DNA from: Micropterus salmoides
Taxonomy: Eukaryota > Chordata > Actinopteri > Centrarchiformes > Centrarchidae
Assembly (NCBI RefSeq): GCF_014851395.1
Contig: NW_024040041.1
Location: 10,780,041 to 10,844,040 of the forward strand
Length of the DNA stretch: 64,000 bases
Direction: 5' to 3'
Positions 50,705-63,033 of the stretch are shown here, piece after piece. Position 1 is the first letter of the stretch; the number at the start of each line of letters is the position of its first letter. The translations under genes were made by a program, and so were the position numbers. A model generated the notes under the pieces. It searched no databases and was not told where the DNA came from. It worked only from the letters and a program-made list of their open reading frames with translations.

Positions 50705-52555
50705 GATGTCTTACCCTTGAGCTTGAGTAAAAACAATATAATACTCCCCATGCGCTGCAGTGAAATAACACAGAGTCGATGGAAAATGACAGGGGAGCTG
50801 AGATTCCTCATTTATACATGACAGCCATGATGGTCAAAATACAACTCACCTTATCTGTCCACTCCTCCCTCTCTCCCCTCATCTCTTTTTCAATCCATCA
50901 CCTTCATCCCTATTTTACACTTCTACCCCTTGCTTTCCTTTCTCTCCTTTCCACTCCTCTGTTGTCTTTCGTATAAACTCTCTCCAGCATGCCTGCCTGC
51001 CCTGTTGGATTTCTAACCCGACATTACTTGTTAACATGCCAAAGCTGAAAAGCTGGAAATTTTGTTCAGTAATATTTGCATACAGCTGAAAACTGTGGAC
51101 ACGTCCTGTCAGTGACCATACTGTGTCCTTACACATACAGCATGTGCTTGTCTAAACGCCAAAATGAAATACTTAAACCTGTTGTATATGGCTAACTAAA
51201 ATGATTAAAGAGACCACCATTTAACAGACCAGCAACAGATTCTGTTGCCCTCAGCCTCTCTGGCAGAGATAGTAAACAGAGATAGTAAATGCTGTTTGTA
51301 TCGTGGCCTGCTAAAATCCCAAAGGCCATCACTAGAGGACAGAAGGGGTGTACAAGGAACATAATCTTTAAAAAGCATGTCTGGGACATACTCAGGCTGC
51401 AGTGTGTTAAGCCATTTGAAAACCATTGGCAAGTAGAGTGTTTTCAGACTGGGGACGCTATTTCTAACATATTTACAGCAAAAAAAAGGTGTGTTAATGG
51501 TTGAAAAGTCATTTAATTTTACTGTTTTAAAAATGCTTTTTTTTTAAAATGAAAACTAAAACGGCCACATTTGTGGTCTTGACGGCCACCACGGACCGCA
51601 GCCGAAGTGCCAAGCACAAACCTTACAGCCTGCCCTCAACTCAAACCTGATGTCTCCGACTTTCAAACAATCGAAACAGCTTTAGCCAGCCTACAGTAAC
51701 AAATCAACACATGCTGTCCCTTGTGGATCCTTGTAATCAGCTCTGCCCCGGGGCATTGTACCAGTTGCACCATCGGTACTTACACCTGCAGTACTAACTT
51801 AGCAATCTCTGCCGTCCTTTTAAATTTTCCATTCATTGCAACTAAAATACAAAGCACCAAGCAACCATTTAACCATTAGACCCCTGTGGGCATTTTCTTT
51901 TGTGACTATGGGGATGTTGGCAGTGCTAACCACACTAAAGAATATCCACTCAAGGATACTGTAATGGCTACAAAAGACATTCGAGTTTTGGAGTTGCTGA
52001 TGATAGCTGTGAAACAAGTACTCCGGGGTTCAGCTATTGTCCCGGAAACAAAGCCACTTCATATACACTCACATTCCTGCCTTGTCCTCAGTGAAGAAAT
52101 AAAAACATTGGCTACAGCTGGTCCCCATAACCAATAAACCTAGCCCTGTCTCCCAGTGCTCAGCTGCACTGTTCAGAGTCCTTACACTCCTCACGAAAGT
52201 GGAGCATGAAGAAACACAGAAACACCATTACATAACACAGGACAAGAGAAGAGTGAGAGAGAGTGCAAGAGTTTGGGGAAAACAGAAAGAGGAAGCTTCA
52301 CAGGGAAAATGTAGAGCATGAAGATAAAGCAACACGATACATAGATTGGAAGGGATTTTCATTTCTTGTTGATTTTGTCTATTATCGGGAATAAAGATCA
52401 ACATATTTCCTCTAATTTTATAGCAGCCTCTGGTTGTCAGACAGGTCTTTTCTGGCTGTGCCTTTATCTCATTCTTCCTATAGTGACGGTGTCTGCCCCC
52501 CGACCATCAAAATGATTTAAATCAAAGGTAAACAGAAGAGGAGCTGTACATAAAA
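50705..52555. other. Putative Shisa intron, no gene seen
   Basis: Mixed unique sequence. Short frames on both strands at 51200-51500 and 51820-52140 overlap each other and match no family. Confidence 0.45.
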
Positions 52556-52640
52556 ACCTCATAAAAATTAAAACCACAAGAGCAATAGTGCAAACTAATA
52601 GGAAAATAATAAAAATAAATAAAATAAATGTGGACTCTTA

Positions 52641-53400
52641 AACATCAGATCTCTCTCCTCTAAAGGTGTACTAGTAAATGAACTAATATCAGATTATGAT
52701 ATTAATTTATTTTGTCTTACTGAAACCTGGCTGGGTGATGGAGAATATGTTAGCCTAAATGAATCCACCCCTCCCAGTCATATTAATACTCACACTCCTC
52801 GAGGCAAAGGCTGAGGAGGTGGAGTTGCAGCTATCTTCGACTCTAACCTACTAATCAGCTCTAAACCTAAACTAAACTATAGCTCATTTGAAAGCCTTGT
52901 TCTTGGTCTTTCGCACCCAAGTTGGAAATCACTGCAACCAATTCTTTTCGTTATAGTGTACCGAGCACCTGGCCTGTACTCTGAATTCTTATCTTGCAGA
53001 GTTTTTGTCAAATTTAGTCCTTAAAACGGACAAAGTTATTATTGTAGGGGATTTTAATATTCATGTGGATGTTGAGAATGACAGCTTTAGTACCGCGTTT
53101 ATCTCTCTGTTAGATTCCATTGGCTTCTCTCAGAGTGTTCATGAACCGACCTCGACCCTTGACCTTGTTGTGGTGTATGGTATTGAAATTGAACATTTAA
53201 TAGTGTTCCCACAGAATCCCTCTTTGTCCGACCACTGTTTGATAACTTTTGAGTTTGTATTGCTGAACTACATGCCATTGGGCAAAAATTTCTATACAAG
53301 ATGTCTGTATGATAGTGCTGTAGCTAAATTTAAGGATGTGATTCCATCAGCTCTAAATTCATTATCAAGGTCACAAAGTAACGGAGGACTCCTATGCTAA
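52641..53400 (+). pseudogene. L2 ORF2 apurinic-type endonuclease domain, disrupted
   Basis: Frame 1 reads NIRSLSSKG, then [19 protein letters not shown], a GKG-stop-GGGVAAIF run with TGA at 52812 (Arg expected, CGA to TGA), and FVIVYRAPGLYSEFL. A frameshift near 52995 moves to the frame with VIIVGDFNIHVD and later SDHCLITF, both catalytic blocks of the APE-like nuclease that nicks the target DNA. Another shift near 53375 leads on to the linker. The domain is recognisable end to end, but the protein is broken. Confidence 0.85.
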
Positions 53401-54080
53401 TTTCAGTCCCTCCCAAATCGATCATCTTGTTGATAGTGCTGCAGGCTCGCTGCGAATGACACTCGACTCTGTAGCCCCTCTAAAAAAGAAAATAATAAAA
53501 CAAAGACGGTTAGCTCCATGGTATAATACTGAAACTCGCAAATTAAAGCAAATATCTTGAGAGGAATTGGCATTCCACCAAAGTGGAAAATTCTCGTTTA
53601 ATTTGGCAAGATAGTCTTACAACTTATAGGAAGGTCCTCCGTAATGCCAGAGCAGCGTACTACTCATCATTAATAGAGGAAAATAGGAACAACCCCAGGT
53701 TTCTTTTCAGCACTGTAGCCAGGCTGACAGAGAGTCACAGCTCTATAGAGCCAAGTATTCCCATAGCTCTCAGTAGTTACGACTTCATGAGCTTCTTTAA
53801 TGATAAAATTCTAACTATTAGAAACAAAATTCACCAAGACCTGCCCTCAACTGGCACCAACTTATCTCTAAACTCAGGAACCTTAGAAACAGCTGTAGAA
53901 CCAGATATATGTTTAGACTGCTTTCCTCAATCTTTACCAACTAACTTCAATAATTTCTTCATCTAAACCACCAACCTGCCTCTTAGACCCCATCCCGACT
54001 AGGCTGCTTAAAGATGTTTTACCCTTAGTCAGCACTTCTATACTAGATATGATCAATCTATCTCTATCAACAGGCTATGT
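53401..54080 (+). pseudogene. L2 ORF2 linker between endonuclease and RT, disrupted
   Basis: The piece after the 53375 shift reads NFSPSQIDHLVDSAAGSL and PLKKKIIKQRRLAPWYNTE, with a TGA near 53558. After a shift near 53580 the open stretch 53583-53966 includes SRLIWQDSLTTYRKVLRNAR and FLFSTVARLTES. A further shift near 53955 continues as LLDPIPTRLLKDVLP. This order is the usual one between endonuclease and RT in this LINE clade. Confidence 0.8.
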
Positions 54081-55484
54081 ACCACAGTACTATAAAGTAG
54101 CTGTAATTAAACCTCTTCTGAAAAAGCCCTAACTTGATCCAGATGTTTTAGCCAACTATAGACCTATATCTGGCCTTTCATTTCTCTCTAAGATCCTGGA
54201 GAAAGCAGTTGCTAAACAGCTGTGTGACGTTCTACAGAGCAATAGTTTATTTGAGGATTTTCAGTCAGGATTTAGAGCTCATCATAGCACAGAGACAGCA
54301 CTAGTGAAAATTACTAACGACCTCCTCATTGCATCAGACAAAGGACTTGTCTCTGTACTGGTTTTATTAGATCTTAGTGCTACATTTGATACCATTGACC
54401 ATCACATCCTATTGCAGAGACTGGAATATTTCATTGGCATTAAAGGAACCATTCTAAGCTGGTTTAAGTCCTATCTATCAGATCGATTTCAGTTTGTATA
54501 TGTTAATGATGAGTCCTCCATGCACGCCAAAGTTAGTCATGGAGTTCCACAAGGATCTGTGCTCAGACCAATCCTCTTCACTTTATATATGCTTCCTTTA
54601 GGCAATATTATCAGGAAATATTCCATAAGCTTTCATTGTTATGCAGATAATACTCACTTATATCTATCGATCAAGCCAGATGAAACTCATCAGTTAGCTA
54701 AACTTCAAATGTGCCTTCACGATGTTAAAACCTGGATCACCTGTAATTTTCTAATGTTAAACTCAGATAAAACTGAAGTTATTGTTCTGGGGCCTAAGCA
54801 CCTCCGTGACGCATTATCTAAAGATATAGTTTCCCTTGATGGCATTGCCCTGGCCTACGGCACCACTGTGAGGAATCTTGGAGTTATCTTTGATCAGGAC
54901 ATGTCGTTTCAGTCTCACATTAAGCAAATTTCAAGGACCGCCTTTTTTCACCTACGTGATATTGTGTGAAAATCAGGAATATCCTGTCTAAAAATGATGG
55001 AGAAAAACTAGTCCATGCATTTGTTACTTCTAGGATGGATTACTGCAATTCCTTATTATCAGGCTGCTCGAAAAAGTCCGTTAAGACTCTTCAGCTGATC
55101 CAGAATGCTGCAGCACGTGTTCTGACAGGAACCAGGAAAAGAGATCATATTTCTCCTGTTTTAGCTTCTTTGCATTGGCTTCCAGTAAAATCCAGAATAG
55201 AATTTAAAATCATTCTTCTTACCTACAAAGCTCTTAATGGTCAGGCACCATCTTATCTTAAAGAGCTCACAGTACCTTACTACCCCACCAGAGCACTGCG
55301 CTCCCAGAATGCAGGGTTACTTGTGGTTCCTAGAGTCTCCAAAAGTAGACTAGGAGCCAGAGCGTTCAGCTATCAAGCTCCTCTCCTGTGGAACCAGGTT
55401 CCAGTTTGGGTTCAGGAGGCAGACACCATCTCCACATTTAAGAGTAGGCTTAAGACATTCCTCTTTGATAAAGCTTATAGTTAG
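54081..55484 (+). pseudogene. L2 ORF2 reverse transcriptase and C-terminal domain, inactive (YADN)
   Basis: Motifs in order: ANYRPISGLSFLSKILEK, FQSGFRAHHSTETAL, LLDLSATFDTIDH (motif A, first catalytic Asp present), SHGVPQGSVLRPILFTLY (motif B), and HCYADNTHLYLS. The last is motif C, where YADD is expected, so the second Asp is Asn. A TAA interrupts KKP-LDPDVL at 54130. A frameshift near 54966 separates DIV from KIRNILSKN. The C-terminal part, with DYCNSLLSG, QNAAARVLTG, HWLPVKSRIEFK and FKSRLKTFLF, is open to 55484. RT would copy the element's RNA at the nicked target; the altered active site plus the breaks make it dead. Confidence 0.9.
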
Positions 55485-56109
55485 GGCTGGCTCAGGTGAG
55501 TCCTGAACCATCCCTTAGTTATGCTGCTGACTGAGCTCCTCTCTCCTCTACTTTCTCTCCCTCTTCACCTGTGTTCCTGCTCGACACCCACTGCTACAAC
55601 AACCATTGTTACTAGTCCTATTATTATTATTATTGTTGTTATTATAATCATGAACATTACGATTGTTATCATTAACACTACTTTAAATATCTGCACCATT
55701 TTTCATTTAGTCTATAGCAACATCACCTTTACTGTCTGTACCTCTGTGTGTATATTGTGTAGGCTGCCTCCCTCCCCTCTCTCTCCTTCCATCCCTCTCT
55801 TTTTCTCTCTGTTCCTCTCTTGCCTTCTCGGTCCCCCCCCCCCCACTCCCCCTCTCTCTCCTTCACCCCAACCAGTCGAGGCAGATGGCCGCCCACCCTG
55901 AGCCATGGTTCTGCTCGAGGTTTCTGCCTCTTAAAAGGAAGTTTTTCCTTGCCTCTGTTGCCTAGTGCTTGCTCTTGGTGGGAATTGTTGGGCTTCTGTA
56001 AATAGCATCATAGAGTACGGTCTAGACCTGTGCTTTTATGAAAAGCGCTGTGAGATAACTGTTGTTGTGATTTGGCGCTACATAAATAAAATTTAATTGA
56101 ATTGAATCA

Positions 56110-57290
56110 ATCTAGAGATCCACAGAGCATCCAAGACAACAATCCTGTCCATTTTGATGTTATTCTTCTTTATTCTTAGCAAAATAATTTTCTTCAGGTA
56201 TTTACTGTACCTGAAATAGCCACTATGCATGTACAAAGTGTTTTTGGGTAAATATCCACTGGCTTATTAGAGTTCACTTTAGAGTACTCCTTTCCAACTC
56301 ATGGCTAATGAGTTTCTCTTCCATGTTCAGGCCACTTGGGCCTCCTTAAAGTTGAGTGCCAATTTAAATCCACTCTTTATTGCATATGTCTACCCTTAGA
56401 GATTTCATGTAAATTATCAAATAATGGATAACGATGTAAGGGTGAGATTTCCTTGAGTCTGCCCTTAAGTGGCATATTTTCGTGTTTTGCAGCCAGCTGG
56501 GTCAGTGTTGTCTTTGAGAAATCTAACTATCATGTGCAGATGTAAACACAGTAAAATGTGAAAAATGATTTTTTTAGTTGTAGATACATAATATGTGGTC
56601 TTGACAGAATTTAATTATCACTACAGCTGCAGCAACATTTCATTGGAAACACTGGGGAAGACTGAGGACAGTAAGATGTACATTATATGAAAGTTTTATT
56701 TTTAAAATAAATACCATAGAAAGGGATTTTATTGATAAAAACAGCTTGATCTGTGGTTTTACTGTACCACTTTCCATAGACTTCTGCATGCTTATTTTTA
56801 TTTGTATAAGTTCTAGATAACATCTTCATCTTAACTTCTTTCCTCTCGTTTCCTCTTTTATAACCTTCTTTTCTCCTTTGCTCACTTCTTTTTTACCTCT
56901 TCCATCCATTCCAGTTCATTCATTCATTCATCAATCTGTCCTTTTCTCCTCCATTTGGTGTGTTTATCAGTGTGAACCACTGTGAAATGTAAAGGGACAT
57001 TTACATTCCAACCACATGCTTCCTCTCCTCCCGACTTTTGTACAAATGAGTGTGATAAATCTTAAGAAAGAAGGGAGCGTCGCTCTATATGCTGCATACA
57101 TATTGAGGCAGAAGGGCAGAAGACAGCAAACCAGATGTTCACTGTTTTCAATCAGAAACCAATGGTAAACAATAGCAGCTCAGGATGAAATAGCTGCCTT
57201 GTCCTGTGAGTTTAATATTCTGTCTTGCCATGATAAGAACTGAAAGTGGATGTTTGCTTCAACTGTATCACAGCTAGAAAGTATCCATTT
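56110..57290. other. Putative Shisa intron, no gene seen
   Basis: AT-rich unique DNA between the L2 and the TTAA element. Nothing recognised. Confidence 0.5.
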
Positions 57291-57297
57291 GGTTTAA

Positions 57298-58708
57298 AGA
57301 GGTGGTATTATGCTCATTTTCAGGTTCAAAATCTTAATTAGGGGTTGTACCAGAACAGGTTTACATGGTTTAATTTTCAAAAAACACCATATTTTTCTCA
57401 TACTGCACATTGCTGCAGCTCCTCTTTTCACCCTATGTGATGTATGCTCCAATCTTGAGCTACAGAGTGATGCATCTTACTTGTACGAAATCTTTGTTGG
57501 GAGTTGCACATGCGCAGTTCCCAGGTAAGGACTACTAGCCAATCAGAAGCAGAGAAGGGCGGGTTGTAAGTATCAAGATAGTGTGATCCAAATCAAAGCC
57601 GCTTCAGACTGCGACCGTAACAGATGGTCTAAGTTATTACCAGTCCACAACATCATTGTTCCACATCTTACCATTAGGACTAAACGTTGAAGCAAATTGA
57701 TAGACGCGACTCTACTCGGCCCTGCTCCGTTTTCCATTGCAGATAGTACCCAGAGATAGTACGTAGCTTGTCGTCATAGCGACGCCACACATAACTGCCG
57801 TGACGTAATGTTCAATGCGACACACCAGCGATCCACACAGCTTTCTCTTTTTTAAAGTTAAAACGTTTCAGCATTCCTCAGAATTTAAAGACAGATAAGC
57901 GGTATGAAAACCTTCTAGCTGTGTTTTTCTCTGCCGTTGTTGCTGCAGCGGTCAGTGTGACGGCGGGAGCAGAGGGCTCTGTGAGCGGGCGGCTGGCCGG
58001 ACTCACACACTCCTCCCACGGGTTGGCACAGGCTTCCCCCGCAGCTCCTCAACTCCGAAAATATTCAAGCACATTTTTGTCCCGCCATCACTTCTTGTAA
58101 AACTGTCAATATTCGAAATCTACAAAACTTCCTCAAAACTTCTCAGAAGTGGATTTAGTGATGGAATTCCATACGAAAATTGCAAAATATAAAACTTTCT
58201 GTTGCTGGCCTCTGTCTGGCGCACGCGATAATGATGCAGTGAATAGTGACGATTCTCTCTTACCAATCAGCAGTCTGTCGTGCTTTCATGTTACATTTTA
58301 GTATCCCTCAGCTCGCTTGGAACCTCGATGGAGGTGAGGTGATACGAAAAAAAGTCCCTGGAAGCAGGTACAGGTACATTTCTAGAATGGAAAACCAGAC
58401 AAAGGCGAGTCGACCCAAAGGGCCTCCGCTCAGACTAGCTTGGTTTGAGGGCGTGCTGGACCCCGCTAGCCAGCCCTGGCAAGCTTTATGACGTGTTTTC
58501 ATTGTGACGTCACAAGTAAAGGAAGTGAAGGCTGGACTACAAATGAGCTGTTTTCAAGCGGTTCAGAGCAGAGCTTTCTGTGAGAGATGGGAACTCCTTT
58601 TGGGCTGGACTTTGGGCTTTTTCACTTTGCAAACCTGTTACATGCAGAAAAAAGATACATAACTCAATAAAGGAGAGGGGAAAAGCCAAAAAGCATAATA
58701 CCACCTCT
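57298..58708. mobile_element. TTAA-flanked non-autonomous DNA transposon, copy 2 (1,411 bp)
   Basis: TTAA duplications lie at 57294-57297 and 58709-58712. The 17-bp terminal inverted repeats read AGAGGTGGTATTATGCT, differing from copy 1 at two positions, with matching changes at both ends. The greater length comes mostly from an inner segment, about 57600-58500, that includes another element. No transposase coding is visible. Confidence 0.87.
57705..58413. mobile_element. Nested miniature element inside TTAA copy 2
   Basis: The segment begins CGCGACTCTACTCGG and soon reads GTTTTCCATTGCAGATAGTACC. The reverse complement of its right end reads GTCGACTCGCC and then GGTTTTCCATTCTAGAAATG and TACC. 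These are matching imperfect inverted ends of about 45 bases. Copy 1 lacks this block. I recall similar ends in dispersed fish repeats but cannot assign a superfamily. Exact boundaries are uncertain by some tens of bases. Confidence 0.6.
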
Positions 58709-58849
58709 TTAAGGGACACAACTTTTCTTTAAAAGCTTTCACATGGTCACTGCCTTGCTCCCTCCATGTAAAAAACCGAAGCTAATATTTGATGAATTGA
58801 TATAAAATTTGAATGCCGCTTAGAAGCATCAGGGGAAATTGCAGAAATG

Positions 58850-59115
58850 ACTAACTGAAGCAGAAGTTGATAAGGCAGAGCGCTGGAAAATCAGACAGTC
58901 CGAATGAAAAGGATGAGCTGCAATTTTTTTGGTTTAGCTTGGTTATGCTAATTCCCGCATTAACTCCTATTCCGTTTCTGTGGAAATCATTAGACTAGAA
59001 TTGAAATATTGAAAAAAGAAAGCTGTTTAAGCAAACATTCATATTGTATCAGTTTGTATTAAATGGCCATTCTCACTTGAACATTATCACCATGGCAAAG
59101 TGAAGGCAATTTATC
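58850..59115. promoter_or_regulatory. Candidate conserved non-coding element
   Basis: Mixed unique sequence directly after the TTAA element, including GGTTATGCTAATTCCCGCAT, AATCATTAGACTAG and AATGGCCATTCTCACTTGAA. There are no simple repeats and no open frame. Conservation is not tested. Confidence 0.22.
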
Positions 59116-61029
59116 ACTGTCAGCGCACACTGAAAAGGCTTTTTAGGCTACAGTACCATGAACGCAACTGTCACCTCCCTTCCTGCCTTTTGCTCGCTGA
59201 CTTGTCTTTTTCCTTTCCCTCTCATTTCTTCCATCTCCGGCAGTGGAAGATGCTTCAAAAAAAGATAGTTTTAAAAGACACTTCAGCCCTGTTGACAGCC
59301 CTCCAACACTTATGAGGGCTCTCTAGGAAGCAGAGCAGAGCAGCCAGCGGCCTGCATCACACTCCAAAACACTCCAAATTCTGATATGTGTGTGAATTGA
59401 AAAATAGAGTGATGAATTGTCAATTGATTTGATAAACTTGATTGTCATTTTTCTGTGTACCATTCGTTATTCACAATATCCAATATCTCAAATAATCATT
59501 ATTGAAAACAACATTTTTACCTCATTGTTTCACTGGTGTGCACAACAGCACCAGCAAACATTACAAATTCACAGTAGATTTAGTTAAAGGAGACAAGCAG
59601 CAAACCTGAATTTGGAAGTTTGGTGGTGGGGCAGGTGTAAGTCAGGCCAGCCTCTGCTTGTATATATGCGGAGAACACTGCCTCTGAGTGTCTGTGTGTT
59701 TACTATACCTTCATCAGTAATTTACACATGCACATAAACACTCAACATATAATAAATCACTTTTCGCTGTTCTCATCCCCTCTTTGTCTGTCTGTCTTCC
59801 TCCATGCATTTCCACCTTCCTCTTCCTGTAAGTGATGACTATCCCACCAGTAGCTCATGCTAATATCTCCAGCCATTACGTGGATTTATGGCCCTCCATC
59901 TCTGTGCGAGCTATAGGAACCTCCCAATCACTGCTCTTTCTCCCTACAAATGTCTGCCTAACCTGTTTTCATTAGAGAGAATTTAGTGTGTTTATGCCAG
60001 CAATGTCACCCCTACACAGTCATTGGAAAACTGAGAAAATTAATCTTTTTAACAATTGAATGAGGATTTTAAACACTTATTTTGAGGCACAGGACAGAAG
60101 AAGATGAGTAATTAAAATAAGCAAGATTCTTTCATTAATAAACTGTTAAAAGCCATCTGTGTGATGGTGTGTTGGACGGTAAAACACACCAACGAGATCC
60201 AATACAGAGTCCGTGGACAGGAAACAAACACTCTTGTATTTTAATATTACTTGTTTTTAAATTTCACATATCAAGCAGAAGCCTTTTCTGCCTTTTGGTG
60301 GCATTTTGCATGTTTTGCATTGGTTGAATTAAATAGAGGCAGCTTAGGCACAATGTACACACTATGTAATCTAAGCCTCGCAGATCAGCCCACAGCTGCG
60401 AATGACCTCTGTGCCTCTGAGGCCTTGGGGCAACATGCATGTGTTGGCGTATTTACATAAAAACACTCATACGCATTGCCACACATTATCTCGTCAACAA
60501 CGTATGGCAAAACTTGTTCTCCATTATGGTCTATATATCGGCTGATTTAAAAAGCTGAACTGGTTTGAAACTGGTTTCTGGTGAGCCAACATATATATTC
60601 ATTCACTGTGTTTAGGGATTTAAATGGGATAATCCAGCCATTTAGAATTGCACTTCCATTATGTAGGGGACTTGCAAGAGACAATCAACCAAAAAAAGCA
60701 CATTAATTGATACTACGTTTCCCATAAGGCATCTGGATAGCATCTTTCAACACACTACCTGCCCAGTAAATTCCCCTGCCTTTTGAACTGTACACACCCA
60801 ACTTTTTTAATGCACATTTACTACTTCTTTACTTGTGATTGTTCTTGCACTTTGCATTGTTGAACGCAGTATGCAAGTTAGACTGGTCCGATGCATACTG
60901 GAGATATATATATTTGGTACATTTGGTATATTTGGTACACTGCATTCTTCATGCTACATCCAGGCCAAAATCAGTACGTTCTGCTAGTATGGTAGGTGGT
61001 TCCGAATACAGCACTAGTTTCTTTTACTT

Positions 61030-61080
61030 TAAGAATCAGCTTTATTGGCCAAGTGTATATAAGGAATTTGATTATAACAC
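61030..61080 (-). mobile_element. Short LINE/SINE 3'-end fragment
   Basis: AGAATCAGCTTTATTGGCCA followed by AGTGTATATAAGGAATTTG is the inverted form of a widely dispersed fish retroposon 3' end (CCAATAAAGCTGATTCT). Only about 50 bases are recognisable. Confidence 0.5.
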
Positions 61081-61490
61081 TTTTCAAGAATTTATTTTAC
61101 ATCCGTGACGTGGGTGATTATGTACAGTATGTATACATGTCTGTATACATTATGCACAGCATTCTTGGATTTAGATTTGACAATTTTCAAGCAGATTTAT
61201 ATCATTACTACAATGTTTGTATCATAAAAGCGTAGCATTTCCTCCCACAAACATGCACAATTAGCCACATTATCATCTTAGATATTTCACTGTTTAGATA
61301 TTAACTTCTAGTGACCTACTGTCATCAACAATGTGTGCACACAATCCAGAAACACATTTTGGTATCTGTTTTCACATCGCATCATAGATAAGTTGACCAA
61401 TTTTTGTATAAAGGCAGGTCTGTGTGTAACTGAAAGCTAATGCCATGTCTATGCATCAACACAAAGCAATATGCCAGAGAAAGACTGAGA

Positions 61491-61514
61491 CAGAGAGAGA
61501 GAGAGAGAGAGAGA
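61491..61514. repeat. GA microsatellite
   Basis: About 24 bases of GA. Confidence 0.93.
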
Positions 61515-61685
61515 AAGAGGGGTTGTGCGAGGGGGTTTCTGAGAAGATGCTACAAGTGTGTGCTCTTGTGTGTGCATGTGTAAGTGAATCAGAGGGCAGT
61601 TTGTCATGTTGCTGCTCCACAGCCCTGATCCAAGCTGACAGGTGAAGCTAAGCGCAGCTAAACAGCACACGTAACAGAGAGGACG

Positions 61686-61711
61686 AGAGAGAGAGAGAGA
61701 GAGAGAGAGAG
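61686..61711. repeat. GA microsatellite
   Basis: About 26 bases of GA, with purine-rich sequence continuing to about 61960. Confidence 0.93.
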
Positions 61712-62024
61712 GCAGTCAGGAGGCAGCAGAGATAAGGGGAGGCCAATAGACAAAAAATAGAGTGAATGGTAGAGTGTGGGAGATGAGGAAAGAGGGATGG
61801 ACATAAAATAAGTGTGAGACACAGAGGGATGGTGAGATAGTTGTCAGAGTTAGAGAGCCATTAAAAAGAGAAACAGGCAGACCAGAGAGGAAAACAAGCA
61901 GAGGCACGAAGGAAAGTGAGAGAGAGTGAATTTGAGCAAAATAGAAAGCTTGGGAAAAAAAGGAACTGAGATTAACTGGTGAAAGAGGTTGGTTAATTGG
62001 CCTTTTATCAAAAGAGTGAACTGG

Positions 62025-62235
62025 GCATGTTAATTTTTCATACCATCACTCCATTAATCTATCTCTCCTTCCCCCTGTGCCTTTCCTCTCCGCTGCTGCT
62101 GGAATGGCTGTTTGTCAGTATGTGGACATGGGAATTGATTAAATGTTTAAGATGATTTTTTTATCAGCAATTTTTTATGAGAAAATTTTAATTTAAGACC
62201 ATTATAATCAGAGTGAATCATGGTTATGGCTGAAG
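62025..62235. promoter_or_regulatory. Candidate conserved non-coding element
   Basis: The sequence is AT-rich without repeats, with GGTTAATTGGCCTTTTATCA, GAATTGATTAAATGTTTAAG and GACCATTATAATCAGAG. It sits between purine-rich and TG-rich tracts. The enhancer reading is inference only. Confidence 0.28.
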
Positions 62236-62866
62236 GCATATATTAGGGGGAAAGGCAGTAAAAGCAGGAGGCGGAAAAGAGGCTGATGTGCTTAAACAAT
62301 AAAAATGTATGTTTGTAATAGAGATAGGAATAAATGTGTTGAAAATAAGTACACCATCTAATAGAGGATGCAAAATGTCCAACAAGCCTTCAAAGTACGT
62401 TTTTGTATCCTTTGTGTCCTTTGAAATAACATTTTTGCATTTTCATCCTGGACGAGAGAGGTAAATTGATAACAAAAGCCAGGCAATAGCAAACAAAACT
62501 CTTTCCCGGATGAGTGAAAGTTTGTTAAATTGTTAAAAATGGGTTCTCACATAAATTGAAACCTGTAGTATAAAGAGGGAAAGAATAATGTGAGAGAATG
62601 AATGCAAACAGAGATCAAAAGTGAAAGTGGGCAGCTTCAATACTTCTGATGAGAAACGGATGTATAAAAGATGATGTGGAAGAAGACAGAGGCTGAGAGA
62701 ACAAACATATAGGAGGTACAGAGAGAAATAAAGACAGAGAGATGTGTGTGGATGGAATTGGAAGTAGTCAAGTCAGACAGGTTGACAGATTACAGTCATT
62801 GATGTGACCCACCCTGTAGATATGCACTCGCTCATGTTAAGGGAAAGATCAGACTTCTTGTTCAAT

Positions 62867-62867
<1 letters not shown>

Positions 62868-62904
<37 letters not shown>
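62868..62904. repeat. TG microsatellite
   Basis: About 36 bases of TG. Confidence 0.95.
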
Positions 62905-62907
<3 letters not shown>

Positions 62908-63002
62908 ATTTCATGACAAATGAGGATCAAGAATTGGCTGTGAGACTTTCCTATCCATTAGTATATTACATCACATTGTCAGAGTGTACTTGCACTCTCT
63001 AT

Positions 63003-63004
<2 letters not shown>

Positions 63005-63033
<29 letters not shown>
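63005..63033. repeat. TG microsatellite
   Basis: About 28 bases of TG, about 100 bases after the previous one and in the same phase. Confidence 0.95.

Larger units (their letters stand above)
52560..56107 (+). mobile_element. L2-clade LINE, nearly full ORF2, inactive
   Basis: It holds an endonuclease domain, reverse transcriptase, C-terminal domain, a 3' UTR with a TC-rich part and the block AAGGAAGTTTTTCCTTGCC, and the terminal AAAAGCGCTGTGAGATAACTG. The tail is TTTAATTGAATTGAAT. The same 3' end occurs at 48513-48590 on the other strand. The 5' edge is uncertain (about 52500-52640). No gag-like ORF1 is visible upstream. Confidence 0.9.
59120..62020. other. Putative Shisa intron, no gene seen
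   Basis: AT-rich DNA with a retroposon 3' fragment near 61030 and two GA runs near 61500 and 61700. No coding signal. Confidence 0.45.

Noticed and set aside
50122..50811. 229-codon minus-strand frame rich in Phe, Leu and Ser
   Set aside because: It is translation of the polypurine tract; it looks membrane-like only because of composition.
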